A stretch of 64,000 bases of DNA from RGIG2945 sp045540355 (GTDB taxonomy: Bacteria > Bacillota > Clostridia > Oscillospirales > Acutalibacteraceae). Of the stretch, positions 61,262 through 64,000 are shown piece after piece. Location of the stretch: NCBI GenBank assembly GCA_045540355.1, contig JAZQHB010000072.1, forward strand, positions 1-64,000, written 5' to 3'. How positions within the stretch are numbered: the stretch's first letter is position 1; every line of letters begins with the position of its first letter. A model generated the notes under the pieces. It had not been told where the DNA came from and did not search any database. It was given only the letters and a program-made list of their open reading frames with translations. A program made the position numbers and the translations under genes.

Positions 61262-61795
61262 ATGGCAATTGGTGAAAGAATAAGATTTTTTCGCAACCTA
61301 AAAGGTATGACACAAAAGTTTCTTGGTGTAAAAGTTGGTTTTCCGGAGAAAACTGCCGATGTCCGTTTGGCTCAATATGAGTCCGGCACAAGAACACCTA
61401 AATCAGATTTAACCGAAGCACTCGCAGATGCTTTAGGTGTTTCTACTATGGCATTAAATGTTCCTGATATTGATACAGATCTTGGCTTTATGCATACCCT
61501 CTTTGCATTAGAGGACATTTACGGCTTAAAAATTGACAAGCTTAATGACGAGATTTGTATCCGCCTTGATAAGAACAGAGGAACATCTTACATTTCTCTG
61601 CTTGAACTTTTTTCTGCTTGGCAGAAAGAAGCAGAGAAGTATCGTAACGGCGAAATCAGCAAAGAGGAATATGATCGTTGGCGTTATCGCTATCCTGAAT
61701 TTGATACAACTCAGCGTTGGGTGAAGATACCTTCTCAGAAAATTAGTGATATGTTGATTGAAGCTAATTCACAAAACACGGAGGAAAACTTATAA
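61262..61795 (+). CDS. XRE-family element regulator
   Basis: A 177-residue regulator. The N-terminal Cro/C1 helix-turn-helix (residues 1-65) has GERIRFFRNLKGMTQKFLG and LAQYESGTRTPKSDL. The C-terminal domain of unknown type contains LFALEDIYGLKIDKLNDE and EISKEEYDRWRYRYPEFD, often seen in clostridial mobile elements. SD AAGGAG. It is transcribed away from the integrase operon, a typical genetic-switch layout, and probably represses excision genes via the TTAA operators. Confidence 0.9.
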   Translation: MAIGERIRFFRNLKGMTQKFLGVKVGFPEKTADVRLAQYESGTRTPKSDLTEALADALGVSTMALNVPDIDTDLGFMHTLFALEDIYGLKIDKLNDEICIRLDKNRGTSYISLLELFSAWQKEAEKYRNGEISKEEYDRWRYRYPEFDTTQRWVKIPSQKISDMLIEANSQNTEENL

Positions 61796-61884
61796 ATCTC
61801 GGCGGTTACTATCCCGGACAGTTGTGGTCAGGTGCAGACAAATTCGCAAAGAAAGCAAACGAAATCTTTAAATTCAAATCTTGA
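61795..61884 (+). pseudogene. Gene remnant or start-less small reading frame after the XRE gene
   Basis: Thirty in-frame codons ending in TGA encode NLGGYYPGQLWSGADKFA and then a Lys-rich end. The composition looks protein-like. No ATG, GTG or TTG start follows the good SD GGAGG (61780s); the nearest codon at the right spacing is ATA. It may be the C-terminal fragment of a lost gene. Confidence 0.35.
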
Positions 61885-61910
61885 TGTAATTGCTATACCA
61901 TAAAAAACAA

Positions 61911-61952
61911 AAAGAGCTAACAGACTTTGTAACAAAAATCTGTTAGCTCTTT
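61911..61952 (+). terminator. Terminator of the element XRE transcript
   Basis: Perfect 14-bp stem AAAGAGCTAACAGA / TCTGTTAGCTCTTT followed by a T/A-rich tract. Confidence 0.8.
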
Positions 61953-61973
61953 ATTTATGAATAATCTGAAATT

Positions 61974-61991
61974 GTTGTCAAAACGTTGTCA
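61974..61991. repeat. Direct repeats near the right element end
   Basis: GTTGTCA occurs at 61974 and 61985 with an 11-bp period, and once near the other end at 46123. Positions inside the att cores suggest integrase arm-type binding sites. Confidence 0.5.
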
Positions 61992-62050
61992 TGAGGCTTT
62001 TTCTAACCTCGAAAGCCCAGTGTTTATGCGGGTTTTCAGCGTTTTTGGTA

Positions 62051-63031
62051 TTATTCCCACTCAATTGTGCCGATCGGCTTGGGAGTGAGGTCGAGGAGAA
62101 CACGGTTGATGCCGTCAACCTCGTGAGTAATTCTGTCAGTAATGTGGTGGAGAAGCGGGTAGGGGATTTCTTCGATTGTGGCACTCATTGCATCGGTTGT
62201 ATTAACTGCACGAATGATTGCCGGCCAACCTTCATATCTCTTGCCGTCTTTAACACCGACACTCTTTGTATCGGGGACAGCGATGAAATACTGCCATACC
62301 TTACCTGCAAGTCCGTTTTTATCAAATTCTTCACGGAGAATTGCATCTGCTTCTCTGAGAGCGTGGAGTCTGTCACGAGTGATTGCACCGAGGCAACGGA
62401 CACCGAGTCCGGGACCCGGGAACGGCTGACGATAAACCATATTGTGGGGAAGACCGAGAGCGTCACCGACAACTCTTACTTCGTCTTTATAGAGAAGTTT
62501 AACGGGTTCGACAAGCTCCATTTCCATGTCTTCGGGAAGGCCACCGACATTGTGGTGAGCCTTAACTCCGTCACTTTCGAGAATGTCAGGATAGATTGTA
62601 CCCTGAGCAAGGAAAGAAATACCTTCAAGCTTTGCAGCTTCTTCATCAAATACCTTGATGAATTCGCCGCCGATAATTTTACGCTTCTTTTCCGGGTCGC
62701 TGACACCGGCAAGAAGGTTCAAGAAACGGTCTGTTGCATCAACATAAACAAGGTTAGCGTCAAGATTTTTTCCGAAAACCTCGATAACCTGCTCGCTTTC
62801 ACCTTTACGCATAAGACCATGGTTTACATGCACATTGATAAGCTGTTTGCCGATAGCCTTGATAAGGAGTGCGGCAACAACAGATGAGTCAACACCGCCT
62901 GAAAGAGCAAGGAGAACTTTTTTGTCGCCGACCTGCTCGCGGATAGCTTTGACCTGTTCGTCTATGAAAGCATTTGCAAGTTCAGGTGTGGTGATTCTTA
63001 CCATGCTTTCGGGTCTTACATTTGAATCCAT
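62051..63031 (-). CDS. guaA: GMP synthase, ATP-pyrophosphatase subunit (no amidotransferase domain)
   Basis: Converts XMP to GMP. The 326 residues cover only the synthetase half. The PP-loop LLALSGGVDSSVVAALL (about residues 39-55), FLAQGTIYPDILES, YRQPFPGPGLGVRCLG and the dimerisation end PKPIGTIEWE are present. Usual bacterial GuaA is about 510 residues, with an N-terminal glutamine amidotransferase of about 190 residues that is missing here. The ATG at 63031 has GGAGG and lies 20 bp after the CofE-like gene, so there is no room for the missing domain. This resembles the two-subunit archaeal GuaAa/GuaAb arrangement. Its 3' end hosts the integrative element. Confidence 0.93.
   Translation of the reverse strand: MDSNVRPESMVRITTPELANAFIDEQVKAIREQVGDKKVLLALSGGVDSSVVAALLIKAIGKQLINVHVNHGLMRKGESEQVIEVFGKNLDANLVYVDATDRFLNLLAGVSDPEKKRKIIGGEFIKVFDEEAAKLEGISFLAQGTIYPDILESDGVKAHHNVGGLPEDMEMELVEPVKLLYKDEVRVVGDALGLPHNMVYRQPFPGPGLGVRCLGAITRDRLHALREADAILREEFDKNGLAGKVWQYFIAVPDTKSVGVKDGKRYEGWPAIIRAVNTTDAMSATIEEIPYPLLHHITDRITHEVDGINRVLLDLTPKPIGTIEWE
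62053..62062. other. attR: Right attachment core inside the guaA 3' end
   Basis: ATTCCCACTC, the last codons and stop of guaA on the minus strand (Glu-Trp-Glu-TAA). It repeats exactly at 46012-46021. The element supplies a TAA stop in place of the ancestral TGA. Confidence 0.75.
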
Positions 63032-63050
63032 ATTTTTATCCTCCCGTTTA

Positions 63051-64000
63051 TCAGTTTGTGTAGTTATCAAAGTATCCCTGTACGAGAATTACGGGAGTAC
63101 CCTTGTCGCCCGAGCCGCTTGTAAGGTCACAAAGTGAACCTAAAAGGTCGGGAATCTGTCTGGGAGTTGTACCCTGTGATGCCATATTACCGACAAGGTT
63201 TGACTGCTTCGACTTGATGCTTTCTTCGATAGCCTTCTTAAGCTCGTCACCGCTTAAGTCTTTAAAGTCGTTGTCAGCAAGATATTTTAATTTGAGTTCA
63301 TTGGGTGTACCCGCAAGACCGTCGGTATAAGCGGGAGATACGCAGGGGTCTGCGAGTTCCCAAATTTTACCCTGAGGATCTTTGAAAGCACCGTCGCCGT
63401 AAATCATAACTTCGATTTTCTTACCTGTTGCTTCAATGAGGAGCTTTTGTGTTTCGTCAACAAAGCTCTTGCAGTCGCGAGGGAAGAGTTTTATTGTATC
63501 TTCTGTTGACTTGTTTGAGCCTAAAAGACCGAAGTTTTCGTTATAACCGCTTCCGTCAACGGGAGCATTGAGAATACCGTCAAGACTGCAAACGACCTTG
63601 GCACCTGCTTTTTTGAGGATTCTTGCAGTTCTTGCTCTTGTATGAATATCACAGTTAAGAACACAGTCGGTGTATTTTAAAATAGCTGTCGGCTGGTTAG
63701 CAAATATGATTTCAACCTCTGCACCTGCTTCTTTGATGATGTCGCCGTAGTATTCAACATAGTCAACACCTGTGAACTCATGCTTGTTTTCACCGAAGAG
63801 GCGTCTGTAATCTTCAAGTGTGAGTACATCTGAATAGGGGTTAACATCTGTTTCGTCAATTTTATCCAAAGAAACAAGAGTATTTCCGACTTCATCACTG
63901 GGATAGCTGAGCATAAGAACAACTTTTTTAGCACCCATTGCAATACCCTTGAGGCAGATAGCAAAACGGTTACGCGAGAGAATCGGGAAAATAACACCGA
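63051..64000 (-). CDS. Coenzyme F420-0:gamma-glutamyl ligase-like protein (partial, 5' end beyond window)
   Basis: The reading frame stays open to the right edge; 316 codons including the stop are visible. Segments such as FPILSRNRFAICLKGIAMGA, KKVVLMLSYPSDEVGN, SLDGILNAPVDGSGYNEN and IEVMIYGDGAFKDP match clostridial proteins annotated as CofE-like F420-0 glutamate ligases (from memory). F420 itself is not expected in this lineage, so the true role may be glutamylation of another compound. It lies directly upstream of guaA and is probably co-transcribed with it. Confidence 0.75.
   Translation of the reverse strand, partial: GVIFPILSRNRFAICLKGIAMGAKKVVLMLSYPSDEVGNTLVSLDKIDETDVNPYSDVLTLEDYRRLFGENKHEFTGVDYVEYYGDIIKEAGAEVEIIFANQPTAILKYTDCVLNCDIHTRARTARILKKAGAKVVCSLDGILNAPVDGSGYNENFGLLGSNKSTEDTIKLFPRDCKSFVDETQKLLIEATGKKIEVMIYGDGAFKDPQGKIWELADPCVSPAYTDGLAGTPNELKLKYLADNDFKDLSGDELKKAIEESIKSKQSNLVGNMASQGTTPRQIPDLLGSLCDLTSGSGDKGTPVILVQGYFDNYTN

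Larger units (their letters stand above)
46012..62062. mobile_element. Integrative mobilizable element inserted at the 3' end of guaA
   Basis: About 16 kb bounded by a 10-bp direct repeat. Module order from guaA: XRE repressor (plus strand), then excisionase-like, tyrosine integrase, MobC-like, RepA-like ATPase, Mob/Pre relaxase and TnpV (minus strand). The cargo is XRE-DUF-Fic followed by hsdM-hsdS-FRG-unknown-unknown-hsdR. Repeated GTTGTCA motifs near both ends (46123; 61974 and 61985) may be integrase arm sites. No conjugation genes are seen, so transfer would need a helper. The guaA 3' end is a known integration hotspot for tyrosine recombinases. Confidence 0.82.

Overview
The window comes from a low-to-moderate GC Gram-positive anaerobe of the Clostridia, most likely an uncultured or gut Oscillospiraceae/Ruminococcaceae relative. 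Support for this includes a GlgC/GlgD pair for glycogen synthesis, LPXTG sortase-pilus genes, an A-type flavodiiron protein, strong AGGAGG ribosome binding sites, and sigma-A-like promoters with 17-bp spacers. This placement is inference from gene content; no rRNA gene is present.

Layout. 1-7.7 kb: glycogen operon on the minus strand (glgB-glgC-glgD-GH35 beta-galactosidase-glgA). 7.8-12.8 kb: hom-lysC (aspartate family), an AI-2E-type membrane protein, and gapA. 12.9-21.1 kb: an unknown protein, a repeat-rich lipoprotein, a TupA-like ATP-grasp protein, a CPA2 antiporter, a GNAT/hydrolase/PHP run and a DUF4886 protein. 21.1-31.4 kb: a complete sortase pilus locus. Its order is coiled-coil protein, signal peptidase I, 1581-residue tip adhesin, major pilin, class C sortase, LPQTG minor pilin, second sortase. 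31.6-36.5 kb: AGCS symporter with GH92 mannosidase, a regulator and an MmcQ-like protein. 36.6-37.1 kb: mini-hairpin array and abutting tRNA-Trp and tRNA-Met(CAT). 37.2-45.1 kb: Cys-rich protein, plsY, zinc peptidase, flavodiiron protein, an NAD salvage operon (FakA-like domain protein-nicotinamidase-nadE), a Crp/Fnr regulator, a ferredoxin-like protein and pnuC with a structured leader.

45.3-64 kb: purC and guaA are separated by a ~16-kb integrative mobilizable element. A 10-bp core (ATTCCCACTC) occurs at the 3' end of guaA and again just upstream of purC. The purC-side copy continues so as to rebuild the guaA C-terminus followed by TGA, which implies an ancestral guaA-purC arrangement. The element encodes integrase, excisionase-like, XRE, MobC-like, RepA-like ATPase, Mob/Pre relaxase and TnpV proteins. 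Its cargo is an XRE-DUF-Fic module and a type I restriction-modification operon. Between hsdS and hsdR that operon carries an FRG-domain protein and two unrecognised proteins. The purC-side end carries an outward-facing promoter that probably drives purC. GuaA contains only the ATP-pyrophosphatase/dimerisation part; the glutamine amidotransferase part is not in the window.

The most notable observations are the guaA-site element with its expanded defence operon, a pilus tip adhesin whose CHAP domain has lost its catalytic Cys and His, a stand-alone FakA-like middle domain in an NAD operon, the two-subunit-type GuaA, and several structured intergenic regions.
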